Below, in pieces: positions 6,345-15,744 of a stretch of 58,276 bases of DNA (its first letter is position 1; each line of letters begins with the position of its first letter). The stretch is from contig JAFRUR010000004.1 of the NCBI GenBank assembly GCA_017438775.1, forward strand, positions 1 to 58,276, given 5' to 3'. This stretch comes from Lachnospiraceae bacterium. GTDB lineage: Bacteria > Bacillota > Clostridia > Lachnospirales > Lachnospiraceae. The notes below the pieces were generated by a model. It worked only from the letters and a program-made list of their open reading frames with translations. It had not been told where the DNA came from and made no database searches. The position numbers were made by a program, and so were the translations under genes.

Positions 6345-8633
6345 TCAGGCCTCCTCTCCCGCGGCGGCGCGCTTCTTCTTTTCCAGGATGGCCTCCCGCA
6401 GCCGCTGCGGCGTGATGGGGGCCTCGTGGACGCGGACGCCCACGGCGTCGTAGATCGCGTTGCCGATGGCGGGCGCCATGGCGATGATCGGCGGCTCCGC
6501 GATGGCCTTGGCCCCGTACGGACCGTACTGGTCGTGTGTCTCGACGAAGCCGACGTCGATGTGCGGCATATCCAAAAGGGTGGGCGCCTTGTATTCCAGA
6601 ATGGTGTTGGCCTGATACACGCCCTCTTTGTTGAGGTCGAGGCTCTCCGTCGTCGCCGCGCCGAAGGCCTGCATCACGCCGCCGTAGACCTGGCCCGTGG
6701 CGTTCCGGATGTCGATGACCCGGCCGATGTCGTGCACCGACACCATCCGGTCCACGGTGAAGCTCCCGTCCTCATGGACGGTGACCTCCGCCATCTGGAC
6801 GCCGAACACGTAGGAGGGCGCAAGGTTGCCGTAGCCCGTGCGGTCGCCCAGCTCCGAAGGCGGGTTGAAGCGGCCGAGGCCCATGAATGGCCGTCCGCTG
6901 AACTTGCAGCAGGCCTCGTAGGCGGCCTGCTCCAGGCTCATGACGAATTCGCCGTTGTTTTCGTAATAGATGCCGCCGTCCCGCATCTCCACGGGACCGT
7001 AGCCGCACTGCTCCCGCAACGCGTCGCACAGCTGTTTCTTCAGATCGCGGCAGGCAAAGAGCACCGCGTTGCCCAGGTTACTGGTCAGCTTGGAGCCGTT
7101 GGTACCGGTCGAGAACGGACACATCTCCGTGTCGCCCATGATCACCTTGACGGACAGCGGGTCCACGCCCAGTTCCTCACCCGCAATCAGAGCGCAGACG
7201 TTGACAATGCCCTGGCCCATCTCGCATTCTCCGGCCAGGATCGTCACGGCGCCGGAACTCTCCAGCCTCGCCCAGGCGCTGGTGCCGGAGAACTCCGGCT
7301 TGCCGGCGCGGGAGCCGGAGCAGTGAATCAGGGAAGCGCAGCCGATGCCCTTGCCTGGGACTTTGTGCTTCTTCTTCTCGTCCCAGTTCACGATCTCCTT
7401 GGCGCGCCGCATGCATTCCTTGATGCCGCAGTTGTTGTAGATGAAGCCGTGGATTCCGACCTCTCCGCCCTCGTGATAGTTGAGCATGCGGATCTCGGTG
7501 GGATCCATGCCGAGTTTTTCCGCCAGTTCGTCCAGCATGGACTCGAAGGCCCAGTGCATCTGGGGGTTGCCGAAGCCGCGGTAGGCGGCGGTGGGCGTGT
7601 GATTCAGATAGAGCCCGGTGCCGTCCACATAGACGCTGTTAAATTTGTAGTTGTTATCGAGACGCAGGCAGGCGATCGCGGTCACGGCGTCGTTGTCCGA
7701 TGCGTGGATGCCGTGGCTGGAGAGGAGCCAGGTCTTCTTGCTCAGGAGATGGCCCTCTTTGTCTGCCGCTACGGTGATGTCGATGTCCATCTGAAGCGAC
7801 GGGCGCGCCGCCACGAACTCCTCGAGGCGCGTGTTCGTCATCTTCACGGTCGATTTGGTCAGCACTGCCAGGAGAGACGCGATGATCGGCAGAGGCTGGT
7901 CGTTGCGGGCGCCGAAGGCGCCGCCGATGGTCATGGGGCGAAGGATGATGTCCTTCTCCGGAAGCCCGACCACCGCGGCGATGTCCTCCCGGGTGTGGAA
8001 CCACACCTGGGAGGCACAGTAGACGGTGAGTTTCCCGCCCTCATACACCGCGGTGACGCTGTTGGGCTCCAGATGGAGCTGCGACAGGGAGGGGAAGACG
8101 TACCGGTCGCTCAGGATGACGTCCGCTTTCGCAAAATCCGCCTCCACGTCGCCCCGGGAGACTTCCAGGGGCATCGACACGTTGCCTTCGCGGTCCGCGC
8201 GCGCAAGCAGCTCCGCCTTTTTCGCTTCCCGCAGATTCACGACCGGGGGAAGCGGCTCGTATTCGGCCTCGATGAGGGACAGCGCTTTTTCCGCTGTCTC
8301 CTCATCGTCAGCCACGACGAAAGCCACGGCATCCCCGATATAGCGGACATACTCCTCCGCCAGGACCCACGTGTCTCCCATCGTCCCCTTACGGAAATAC
8401 TTGTCGTTGTTGGGAATGTCTTTGGCAGTGAACACGGCGGCAACGCCCGGCAGTTCCTTCGCCTTCGATACGTCCAGCTTCGTGATCTTCGCATGGGCGT
8501 ACCGGGAGTGCAGCACCTTGGCATACCTGGTGCGGGGCAGAATGACGTCATCGCTGAACTTCGCCTGTCCCGTGACCTTGGCGCGGCCGTCCACCCGGCG
8601 TGCGGGCTTTCCGATATACCGTGTCTCCTTCAA
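6345..8633 (-). CDS. Molybdopterin-binding catalytic subunit of the xanthine-oxidase family (HcrA-like)
   Basis: A 762-residue catalytic subunit. Residues 1-125 form the small aldehyde-oxidase hammerhead domain. The Mo-cofactor domains follow with TIGGAFGARNDQPL (235-248), TAAYRGFGNPQMHWAFE (348-364), AGECEMGQGIVNV (467-479) and AIAEPPIIAMAPAIGNA (710-726). E713 aligns with the catalytic base Glu of the family. Length and order fit 4-hydroxybenzoyl-CoA reductase alpha or other heterotrimeric Mo hydroxylases. I place the start at the TTG at 8633, preceded by AGAGAGGG with ~7-bp spacing; the in-frame ATG at 8723 would overlap the UbiD gene by 52 bp. The substrate pocket cannot be read from sequence. 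Confidence 0.93.
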   Translation of the reverse strand: MKETRYIGKPARRVDGRAKVTGQAKFSDDVILPRTRYAKVLHSRYAHAKITKLDVSKAKELPGVAAVFTAKDIPNNDKYFRKGTMGDTWVLAEEYVRYIGDAVAFVVADDEETAEKALSLIEAEYEPLPPVVNLREAKKAELLARADREGNVSMPLEVSRGDVEADFAKADVILSDRYVFPSLSQLHLEPNSVTAVYEGGKLTVYCASQVWFHTREDIAAVVGLPEKDIILRPMTIGGAFGARNDQPLPIIASLLAVLTKSTVKMTNTRLEEFVAARPSLQMDIDITVAADKEGHLLSKKTWLLSSHGIHASDNDAVTAIACLRLDNNYKFNSVYVDGTGLYLNHTPTAAYRGFGNPQMHWAFESMLDELAEKLGMDPTEIRMLNYHEGGEVGIHGFIYNNCGIKECMRRAKEIVNWDEKKKHKVPGKGIGCASLIHCSGSRAGKPEFSGTSAWARLESSGAVTILAGECEMGQGIVNVCALIAGEELGVDPLSVKVIMGDTEMCPFSTGTNGSKLTSNLGNAVLFACRDLKKQLCDALREQCGYGPVEMRDGGIYYENNGEFVMSLEQAAYEACCKFSGRPFMGLGRFNPPSELGDRTGYGNLAPSYVFGVQMAEVTVHEDGSFTVDRMVSVHDIGRVIDIRNATGQVYGGVMQAFGAATTESLDLNKEGVYQANTILEYKAPTLLDMPHIDVGFVETHDQYGPYGAKAIAEPPIIAMAPAIGNAIYDAVGVRVHEAPITPQRLREAILEKKKRAAAGEEA

Positions 8634-8671
8634 AGCTATTCCCTCTCTTCGCTGATTCCGACCCGGAGGCC

Positions 8672-9985
8672 TTACACCTCGTTGTCGGGATTGAATGTGG
8701 TGATGCGCTCGAACTCCTGCCATTCGTTGAACGGTGCGGTGGCATCGATGCCGAGCTTCGTGGTGTGGATGCCGTACTTGTCGCGCCCGAAGCCCATGGC
8801 ATGCGGCACGACCAGCAGGCCCTGCTCCGGCCTCATGCGCGTGGACATCGCCCAGAACAGGTCAGCCGGATCGAAGACGTCGACGTCATGGTCTACTATA
8901 ATACAATTCTTCAGGAATTTGAAGCTTGCAAATGCGGCCATAAGGGCGTTCTTCACTTCGAGCTCGTACTGCTTGCGGATGGCGATCGCGCAGGTCAGGT
9001 AGTTGCCGGTGATCATGATATTGATCGCGGTCACATCGATGTTGATGTTCTCCAGCGCCTTCTTGATCTGGGCCTCGCGGGGGGATCCCAGAAGGGTGAT
9101 GTCGTCCCGGGAACCGGCGCGGATGACCTGGACCATGGGATCCTTGCGCATCGTCAGGCAGTTGATGTGGAAGACCTGGTTCGGGAACACCTCGATGTAG
9201 AAGCCCATGAAGTCGCCGAACGGTCCCTCTTCCTCGAGCTCGCCGGGGTTCAGGTATCCCTCCAGGACCATCTCCGCGTAGGCGGGGACTTCCAGATCCA
9301 CGGTCTTGCACTTGACCAGCTCGATCGGCTCGCCGCGCAGGGCGCCGGCGATCTCGAGCTCGTCCACGTCACGGGGCGGGCCGCAGGCCGCGGCCAGCTG
9401 GCACATGGGGTGGCTCCCGATGACGACTGCAAGCTCCAGCGGCTTGTTCAGGGCAACGGCCTTCTTGTAGTACGCCTCCAGATCCTGCGTGGGGGACAGG
9501 CGGAAACCGGTCTTGTCCGCTCCCTTGATCTGCATGCGGTTGAAGGACACGTTGCGGATCCCGGTCTCGGGATCCTTGGCGATGACCATGCCGGCGGAGA
9601 TGTAGCGGCCGCCGTCCTTGGCACCGTGCTGGATGAACGGGAAGTCGCGGATGTCGAATTCACCCTTCATTTTCACGACTTCCTGGACCGGCGCATCGTC
9701 GACCATGACAGGTTTGATGCGCTGCTCCATCCTCTCACCAAAGACGTCCACGACCTTTTCCTTCGGGCAGTCGAACACCAGAGCCAGGTGCTCGCGGCGG
9801 CCGAAGAGGTTGTTGAAGAGGCCGTACTTATAATCCTTGATGTTGCTGAAGACGACAGCGTTGCCCTTCTTCTCCTGCAGCTCAAGCTGGTGGGGAAGGG
9901 AGGTCAGCTTCACTTCGTCCGTGCGTCTGTCGAGGTATCCGTTCTTCTCCAGCAGTTCCAGATATTCTCTGACATCCTTAAACAT
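8672..9985 (-). CDS. UbiD family (de)carboxylase 1
   Basis: A 437-residue UbiD-family protein. Known members use prenyl-FMN to decarboxylate or carboxylate aromatic or alpha,beta-unsaturated acids. N145 and R150 (NVSFNR) match the metal-ligand Asn and catalytic Arg spacing of Fdc1 (N168/R173), and EEEGPFGDF (251-259) is the acid/base motif. At the place expected for the metal-binding His (+23 from the Asn) I read Asp168, so this copy may bind prenyl-FMN/metal differently or be non-catalytic. ATG at 9985 has AAGGAGA upstream. It follows the second UbiD by 42 bp. The two copies clearly differ in sequence, which argues against recent duplication and for a heteromeric pair or two steps. Confidence 0.93.
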   Translation of the reverse strand: MFKDVREYLELLEKNGYLDRRTDEVKLTSLPHQLELQEKKGNAVVFSNIKDYKYGLFNNLFGRREHLALVFDCPKEKVVDVFGERMEQRIKPVMVDDAPVQEVVKMKGEFDIRDFPFIQHGAKDGGRYISAGMVIAKDPETGIRNVSFNRMQIKGADKTGFRLSPTQDLEAYYKKAVALNKPLELAVVIGSHPMCQLAAACGPPRDVDELEIAGALRGEPIELVKCKTVDLEVPAYAEMVLEGYLNPGELEEEGPFGDFMGFYIEVFPNQVFHINCLTMRKDPMVQVIRAGSRDDITLLGSPREAQIKKALENINIDVTAINIMITGNYLTCAIAIRKQYELEVKNALMAAFASFKFLKNCIIVDHDVDVFDPADLFWAMSTRMRPEQGLLVVPHAMGFGRDKYGIHTTKLGIDATAPFNEWQEFERITTFNPDNEV

Positions 9986-10027
9986 GCTGTGAGTCTCCTT
10001 TTCAGATTATTGCTTCGGCCTTCGGAT

Positions 10028-11425
10028 TTAGATGAAATCTTCGATCTTCAGGGTCTTCATCAGGGTCTCGTCGGGCTTCACGCGCTCCGCGAACGGCGTA
10101 TCGACCGGCTTGGTGGCGTCGATGATCATCTTGGTAGTCATGGAGCCTCTCTTGGTGCGGGACTCGTCGTAGGACAGCGGATCCAGGTGGGAGCCGCAGA
10201 CCTCGGGGATGATGACCACGTTCTTGTCGGCCTGGACGCGGGTCGCGACGGCCCACAGCACATCTCTCTCGCTGTAGATGTCGATGTCATCGTCGACGAC
10301 GACGGCCATCTTCAGCATCGTCTCGGAGGCCAGGGCGGACAGACCGACCAGGCGGCCCTCACCGGGGTTCCTCTTCTTGATGGAGATGTAGGCGTGGAAC
10401 AGGCAGACGCCGGACGGAGGCAGGTGCAGGCCGGTCACGGACGGGCACTTCGCCTTGACGGCGGTCAGCAGGTTGTTCTCGAACGGCAGAACGCCGGAGA
10501 GGTTGTGCTCCACATGGGCCGGATCCAGATCGTAGAAGATCGCATCCTTGCGCATCGTGATGGCGGTGACGTTGATCATCCACGCGGGCATCTCATGTCC
10601 GTAGTAGTGCGCGAACTCGGCGAACGGTCCGTCGGTCGTGTCCACGGTGGGATCGATGTAGCCCTCGATGACGATCTCGGCATCGGCCGGGACCAGCAGG
10701 TCGATGGTCTCGCCCTTGACCAGACGCACGGGCTCGCCCATCAGGCCGCCCATGACCTGGAACTCATCCATGTCGATGCTGCCGCGCTCGCCGGAACCCA
10801 GGACGACGGCGGGATGATGGCCGATGACCAGGGCGACTTCCATCTTCTTGCCCAGATCCTTGTACTTGCGGCCGATGTACTTGCCGTGGTTGTTGGGGTT
10901 GATCATCGCGGTGATCTCGTTCCTGGACTTCACAACATGGCGGTACCAGCCGCAGTTGTAAATGCCGGTCTCGGGATCGCGGGAAACGGTGAAGCCGGCG
11001 GAGACGTAGCGTCCCTCATCCTTCGGGCAGTGCTGCGGGATCGGGAGCTTGCCGAGGTCGACTTCATCACCGGTCCAGATAACTTCCTTGCAGGGAGCCT
11101 CGGCCTTGCTGATCTCCACGGGATCGGTCAGGTTTCTGCTTCTCTTCTGGTACTCCAGCAGGATGTCGCGCTTGTTGCCGGTGCCGGGCTTGATCCCGAA
11201 CATGGCGCCCAGCAGGTCGTAGCTGGCGAAGGTGTTGGTGACGAGCGGAAGCTCGGAACCCTTCACCTTGTCAAAGTACATGACGGGGTAGCGCTCTTCC
11301 TTGCCCAGGAGTTCCTGCAGGGTGCTGATCTCCATGATGGGGTCGACTTCCTTGCTCAGCTCCATGAAGTAGCTGGGGCCCAGTTCCTTGACGTCCGCAA
11401 TGAAGCTTCTCAGATCTTTTGCCAT
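10028..11425 (-). CDS. UbiD family (de)carboxylase 2
   Basis: A 465-residue UbiD-family protein. N157, R162 and H180 keep the 5- and 23-residue spacing of the Fdc1 Asn/Arg/His set, and MDEFQVMGGLMGEP (219-232) holds the third metal-ligand Glu (E221). The acid/base motif reads DGPFAEF (265-271) instead of the common EGPFGE/D, so the first Glu is Asp. Metal and cofactor binding therefore look intact, with one changed catalytic acid. Together with copy 1, whose His site is changed, it suggests divided roles. ATG at 11425 has AGAAGGAG upstream. It lies between the opine-dehydrogenase-like gene and UbiD copy 1. Confidence 0.93.
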   Translation of the reverse strand: MAKDLRSFIADVKELGPSYFMELSKEVDPIMEISTLQELLGKEERYPVMYFDKVKGSELPLVTNTFASYDLLGAMFGIKPGTGNKRDILLEYQKRSRNLTDPVEISKAEAPCKEVIWTGDEVDLGKLPIPQHCPKDEGRYVSAGFTVSRDPETGIYNCGWYRHVVKSRNEITAMINPNNHGKYIGRKYKDLGKKMEVALVIGHHPAVVLGSGERGSIDMDEFQVMGGLMGEPVRLVKGETIDLLVPADAEIVIEGYIDPTVDTTDGPFAEFAHYYGHEMPAWMINVTAITMRKDAIFYDLDPAHVEHNLSGVLPFENNLLTAVKAKCPSVTGLHLPPSGVCLFHAYISIKKRNPGEGRLVGLSALASETMLKMAVVVDDDIDIYSERDVLWAVATRVQADKNVVIIPEVCGSHLDPLSYDESRTKRGSMTTKMIIDATKPVDTPFAERVKPDETLMKTLKIEDFI

Positions 11426-11470
11426 CTTTGTTCTCCTTCTGTATTGATGATGGATGGTGGGTTCTCTGTG

Positions 11471-12553
11471 TTATTCCTTACCGGTGGTCAGATACTCGAC
11501 AAAGGCGTCGATGTCCTTGTCCTCAAGGCCGAGGCTCTGCACGGTGCGGCCGGAGGCATAGTAGTCGGCGTCGTTCAGGGCGGCGGACAGCTGGATCAGG
11601 GCGTCGGTGATCGGGCACTCGACGCCGACCTTGTGGGCCAGCGTGGAATACAGCACGAGGCCGTAAGGCGCTTCCTCGGTGATGTAGCGGTGCTTCACGG
11701 AGTTCGGTCCCTTGATGTTCATGCGGCCGGCCAGGTAGGTGGGTTCGCCGAAGTAAGGCAGGGCCATCTCGTAGCCGGGGGTCAGCGGATGATGATCCGT
11801 AAAGCCCAGCTTCTCGCGCAGGGCGACGCGCTCCGCATCGGCCTGCAGGACCAGCTTCTTGACGGAAGGGGTGAAGGCGTGGCGGTACATGCAGTAGTCC
11901 TCGCGGCCTTCCATCTGGCTGACGCTCAGCAGGCAGGGCACCACGTGGCCGGTGGGGTTCAGGTTGCAGGTGCCGACATCGAGCAGGTTCGCGCGCTTCT
12001 CGGCGGCGGGCTCGATGCCCTTCACGATCTCGTAGACCTCATCGGTCCTGGTGGCAGGGAACACACCCAGAGGGTTCACGACCGAGCGCACGGAGATCAT
12101 GATCTTGCTCGGGCCGATGGCGAAGGTGCCGTAAGGCAGGGTCGCGGTCTCGGCGACCGCCATGCCCTCCTTCCAGGAACCGCGGTCCTTCATCGTCTTG
12201 ATGAACTCGTAGGAACCGAAGCCGCCGGGCATGAACACCCAGATCTGATCCGGGGCCAGATAAGGCTCGACCATGTCGAACACTCTCTTGTGGCCGTAGC
12301 CGGGCATGACGACGACGATGAGCTTCTTGCCCTCGACCGCCTCGCGAATATCCGTGGTGACGCACTCGAGCTTGCCGACGGTCTCCACGCCGCCCTCGGA
12401 ACGGGTGATCTCCTTCTTCTCCATGATCTCCTTGAGGCCGCCGGCGAAGTCGGCGATCTCAAAAAGGGTGATCTTCCAGCCGCGGATCGCGAGGTCGCAG
12501 GCCAGAGCCTTGCCGCCGTTGCCGGCGCCGATGATGGTTAGTTCGTTAGACAT
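11471..12553 (-). CDS. NAD(P)-dependent opine-dehydrogenase-like oxidoreductase
   Basis: A 360-residue protein of the octopine/nopaline dehydrogenase family. The N-terminal Rossmann motif is IIGAGNGGKALACDLA (residues 7-22). The C-terminal half has NLNPTGHVVPCLLS (about 216-229), which carries the conserved Asn/His of the opine-dehydrogenase domain. Family enzymes reductively join, or oxidatively split, an amino acid and a 2-oxo acid. In this run it could process an N-(carboxyalkyl) amino acid or another secondary amine; that is inference from context. ATG at 12553 with AAAGGAG upstream. It follows the TRAP permease by 48 bp, so substrate import and oxidation may be coupled. Confidence 0.88.
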   Translation of the reverse strand: MSNELTIIGAGNGGKALACDLAIRGWKITLFEIADFAGGLKEIMEKKEITRSEGGVETVGKLECVTTDIREAVEGKKLIVVVMPGYGHKRVFDMVEPYLAPDQIWVFMPGGFGSYEFIKTMKDRGSWKEGMAVAETATLPYGTFAIGPSKIMISVRSVVNPLGVFPATRTDEVYEIVKGIEPAAEKRANLLDVGTCNLNPTGHVVPCLLSVSQMEGREDYCMYRHAFTPSVKKLVLQADAERVALREKLGFTDHHPLTPGYEMALPYFGEPTYLAGRMNIKGPNSVKHRYITEEAPYGLVLYSTLAHKVGVECPITDALIQLSAALNDADYYASGRTVQSLGLEDKDIDAFVEYLTTGKE

Positions 12554-12601
12554 ATGCTGCTCCTTTCATTTACTGAAACATGAATGCATGTTGGAAACGG
12601 A

Positions 12602-14515
12602 TCAGGTGGGCACTGCCGCTGTTTTCCTCTTCTGTCCAAGCCACACGAAGATGAACAGGGCGAGGCCGGCCGCAAAGAACACATAACTGATGACGCCGCT
12701 GGTGAACTCGAAGATCACCAGCAGGAAGCCGGCGATGATGTTCAGCAGGATCTCCAGCTTGCTCATATTCGTCTTCATGTATCCCAGGAAGGCGGACTGG
12801 AAGGCGATGACCAGGATCACGCAGCCGATCAGGGAGATGGCGCCGTAGAGATACTGGTTGGACTCCAGGATGAGCATCGGGCACCAGATGATGAAGAACG
12901 GCATCACCCAGGCGAGCCAGCCGCACTTCACGGCCTCGATGCCGGCCCGCAGGTACGAGACGCCGCACAGCGGCGCCGCCGCCACAGCTGTGACCGCAAC
13001 GGGAGGGGTCATCTGACCGAACACGGTGAACAGGAAGATGAAGTAGTGGGCCTGCATGGTGGTGCAGCCGAGCTTGGTCAGCACGGGCGCGCACATCATG
13101 GCCACGATCATGTAGGAGGCGAACGGCGGGATGCCGCAGCCCAGGATGATCGTGATCAGGGCCACAAGAAGCAGGGCGATGATCAGGCGTCCGTTGGCCA
13201 GCGTTTCCACCATGGACGGGAACTTCAGGGCCAGACCGGTGATGTCGAAGCAGGCGAGCACGACGCCGATCATGGCGCAGGCGCAGGCGATGCCGGCACC
13301 GGCCATGGCACCGTCCACACAGGCGTTGACCCAGTCCTTCAAAGGACGGCGGGTGTCCTTGCGCAGGAAGCTCAGGACAAACGTCGTGACGCAGATCAGG
13401 AACGAGATCATGCGCAGGGAGTAGCCCATGACCAGCAGGACGATGATCTCCGCCAGCGGGATGAAGAACAGGTAGCTGGTGGCAAACAGTTCCTTGACGC
13501 TGGTGGTCTGCGCTTCCATCTTGCTGATCTGGTTCTTTCTGGCCGCGATGACCACATAGGCCGCGATGCAGAAGTAGTAGAGCAGGCAGGGCGCGATGGA
13601 GATCAGGCAGATCCGCAGGTAGGGCACGCCGATGTAGTTCGACATGACGAAGGCGACAACGCCCATCATCGGGGGCACCAGCAGGGCGCCGGTGGCCGCA
13701 GTCGTCAGGATGCCGGAGGTCTGACGGTCGGTGTAGCCCACGTTGCGCATCATCGGGACCGCGAAGGGACCGCAGATGGAGACGTTGGCCATGCCGGAAC
13801 CGGTGACCATGCCGACCAGGGCGCAGGACACGACAGCCGTCATGCCGGGGCCGCTGGCGGAGCGCTTGCCGATGATCTTGCCCAGCTCAACGAAGAACTT
13901 CGTTCCGCCGGAGATCGCCAGGAAGCTGCCGAAGACCATGAACAGGAAGATGTAGTCCGCGGAAATGCCCAGGGACTGACCGAAGACGCCGCTGAAGCCG
14001 ATGCTGTACTTGGACACGGCGGAGGACAGCGGAATCTTGAAGTGCCAGAGCATGCCCGGGAGGAGATGTCCGAACATGGTGTAGAGGATGAAGATGATTC
14101 CGAGGATCGGCAGGACCATGCCGACGGACTCGCGGCACAGTTCCATGACACACAGGACGATGATGATGCCGATGATGATATCCGTCTGGGTGTTCATGCC
14201 GATGCGCAGCTCCAGCGCATGGAAATTATAGAAAATATAGCCCGTGGACACGAGAACGCCAATCAGCATGATCGCCAGACCGACCCAGGCGATATTCCGT
14301 TTCGTCTTGCTCTCCCACTTGGAGGTCTTCCGGAAGGCATTGAGCACCAGCACGAGCAGCGCGAGCAGCAGGTGCATGTTCTGATGCTGCAACGGGCCCA
14401 GCAGGAGCACCTGGGTGTAGACCAGGTGATACAGGACCATGCCGACGCAGACGACCGTGAGGAGGATATCGAGGACAGATTTTTTGCTTTGCACAGCCGT
14501 ATCTTTCTCTTCCAT
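12602..14515 (-). CDS. TRAP transporter fused permease (4TM/12TM)
   Basis: A 637-residue integral membrane protein in which the small DctQ-like part (first ~4 helices) and the large DctM-like part are fused, the arrangement typical of TAXI-type TRAP systems. Typical large-permease stretches are SCALVGMVTGSGMANVSICG near residue 230, TAATGALLVPPMMGVVAF and, in the second half, IILGCGIPPFASYMIVA. It imports small organic acids using an ion gradient together with the solute-binding lipoprotein encoded just upstream (14582-15658). Its place between that gene and the opine-dehydrogenase-like gene suggests it brings in the pathway substrate. Confidence 0.95.
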   Translation of the reverse strand: MEEKDTAVQSKKSVLDILLTVVCVGMVLYHLVYTQVLLLGPLQHQNMHLLLALLVLVLNAFRKTSKWESKTKRNIAWVGLAIMLIGVLVSTGYIFYNFHALELRIGMNTQTDIIIGIIIVLCVMELCRESVGMVLPILGIIFILYTMFGHLLPGMLWHFKIPLSSAVSKYSIGFSGVFGQSLGISADYIFLFMVFGSFLAISGGTKFFVELGKIIGKRSASGPGMTAVVSCALVGMVTGSGMANVSICGPFAVPMMRNVGYTDRQTSGILTTAATGALLVPPMMGVVAFVMSNYIGVPYLRICLISIAPCLLYYFCIAAYVVIAARKNQISKMEAQTTSVKELFATSYLFFIPLAEIIVLLVMGYSLRMISFLICVTTFVLSFLRKDTRRPLKDWVNACVDGAMAGAGIACACAMIGVVLACFDITGLALKFPSMVETLANGRLIIALLLVALITIILGCGIPPFASYMIVAMMCAPVLTKLGCTTMQAHYFIFLFTVFGQMTPPVAVTAVAAAPLCGVSYLRAGIEAVKCGWLAWVMPFFIIWCPMLILESNQYLYGAISLIGCVILVIAFQSAFLGYMKTNMSKLEILLNIIAGFLLVIFEFTSGVISYVFFAAGLALFIFVWLGQKRKTAAVPT

Positions 14516-14581
14516 ATACTCTCTCCCTCGTCAGAGGGGGCCGGTGAGCCCCCTCTGATTCGTTTTCAGGTGCGGCTTAAA

Positions 14582-15658
14582 TCACTTCTTGTTGGCCTTC
14601 TCCCAGACATCGGGCCACAGGCCTTTTTCCTTGTAGTAACGCAGGGCGCCGGGATGGATGTCCTGTTCGTTCTCCGCCATGTACAGCATGGAGAGCATCA
14701 GATCGGGGGTGATCTGCTTGAGCTCGGTCATGTAGTCGCCGAGGCTCGCGTAATTCTCGCAGATGGTCTTGGTGACCTGGTAGACCAGTTCTTCGTCGGT
14801 GTCGGCCCACGCGCAGATCATGCCGGTGACGGAACCGTAGGCGTCAAACTCTTCCTTGTAGGTGTCGGACAGGGAGCCGACCGGAACGGTGATCGGGGAG
14901 TAAGGCCACACATCCTGGAAGCCGGCCTTTTCCACGGCCTGGTTCTGGAGATCGGCCGGGAACGTCACGGCGTAGACCTTGCCGCCCTTGTTGGCGACCA
15001 ACTCCTGCAGCGGTCCGACGGGGACCAGCGGGGTGCCGTTCGGAAGGCCGGTGCCGAGGTACAGGCAGGCGTCCACGAGGCCGTCGCCCAGAGCGGTGAA
15101 CTGATCGGAGAAGGTCATGGTGACGATCTCCGCCTTGATGCCGAGGATCTCGAAGGCGGCCTGCGCCATCTGCTGAGGCATCTGGTCCGCGAACATGGCG
15201 ACCTTCTTGCCGTTCAGATCGGCAACGGACTTGATGTCGGGGTTCGTGGTGACGAAGCCGTTGGTGCCGTACATCATGGCCGCGACCAGGCGCTGGTCAG
15301 CGGTGGGCTGATACTCCTTGAAGGCGGCGACGCCGTACTTCGCGGACAGGAAAGGAGCGGCGGAGGCCATGTAGAAGGTGTGCGAGCGGTCGCTCTTCTG
15401 CATCATCTGCACGATGTTGGCCTCGGTGCTGTTGGTGCCGGTGGCAGCCATACGGACGGTGGCACAGTTCTTGGTGACGACGTCCGCCACGGCGATACCG
15501 ACGTTCTGGACGGTAGAGGAACCGGCCAGAAGCTCAACGTCTTCGACCTTCGCCGTCGACTTCGTGGTCGAAGGGGTGTTTCCGCCACCGCCGCAGCCGG
15601 CCAGAAGAGCCGCCGTCATGGCAAGGACCAGGATCAGGCTTACAAGTCTCTTTTTCAT
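14582..15658 (-). CDS. TAXI family TRAP solute-binding lipoprotein
   Basis: A 358-residue lipoprotein. The signal peptide ends in the lipobox LLAGC followed by a Gly-rich linker. The rest is a TAXI-type solute-binding protein, with GTNSTEANIVQMMQKSDRSH near residues 75-94 and DLNGKKVAMFADQMP around 148-162. It is tethered outside the membrane and delivers ligand to the fused TRAP permease downstream. Known TAXI ligands include glutamate and 2-oxoglutarate-like acids, but an aromatic acid is possible. The start is the ATG at 15658, with AAAGGAG upstream and the signal peptide directly after it. The 66-bp gap to the permease shows no terminator. Confidence 0.93.
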   Translation of the reverse strand: MKKRLVSLILVLAMTAALLAGCGGGGNTPSTTKSTAKVEDVELLAGSSTVQNVGIAVADVVTKNCATVRMAATGTNSTEANIVQMMQKSDRSHTFYMASAAPFLSAKYGVAAFKEYQPTADQRLVAAMMYGTNGFVTTNPDIKSVADLNGKKVAMFADQMPQQMAQAAFEILGIKAEIVTMTFSDQFTALGDGLVDACLYLGTGLPNGTPLVPVGPLQELVANKGGKVYAVTFPADLQNQAVEKAGFQDVWPYSPITVPVGSLSDTYKEEFDAYGSVTGMICAWADTDEELVYQVTKTICENYASLGDYMTELKQITPDLMLSMLYMAENEQDIHPGALRYYKEKGLWPDVWEKANKK

Positions 15659-15744
15659 CGTGGTTTCTCCTTTTGAATTTTTGATACGCATTGCTGCTTC
15701 TGTATACGTCGGGCCGTTCCGGATCAGGGCCGGATGCCCGGGTA

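Noticed and set aside
6345-8723. A longer molybdenum catalytic subunit starting at 8723
   Set aside because: It would overlap the UbiD gene by 52 bp and add 30 residues unlike the family; the TTG at 8633 has a good ribosome site.
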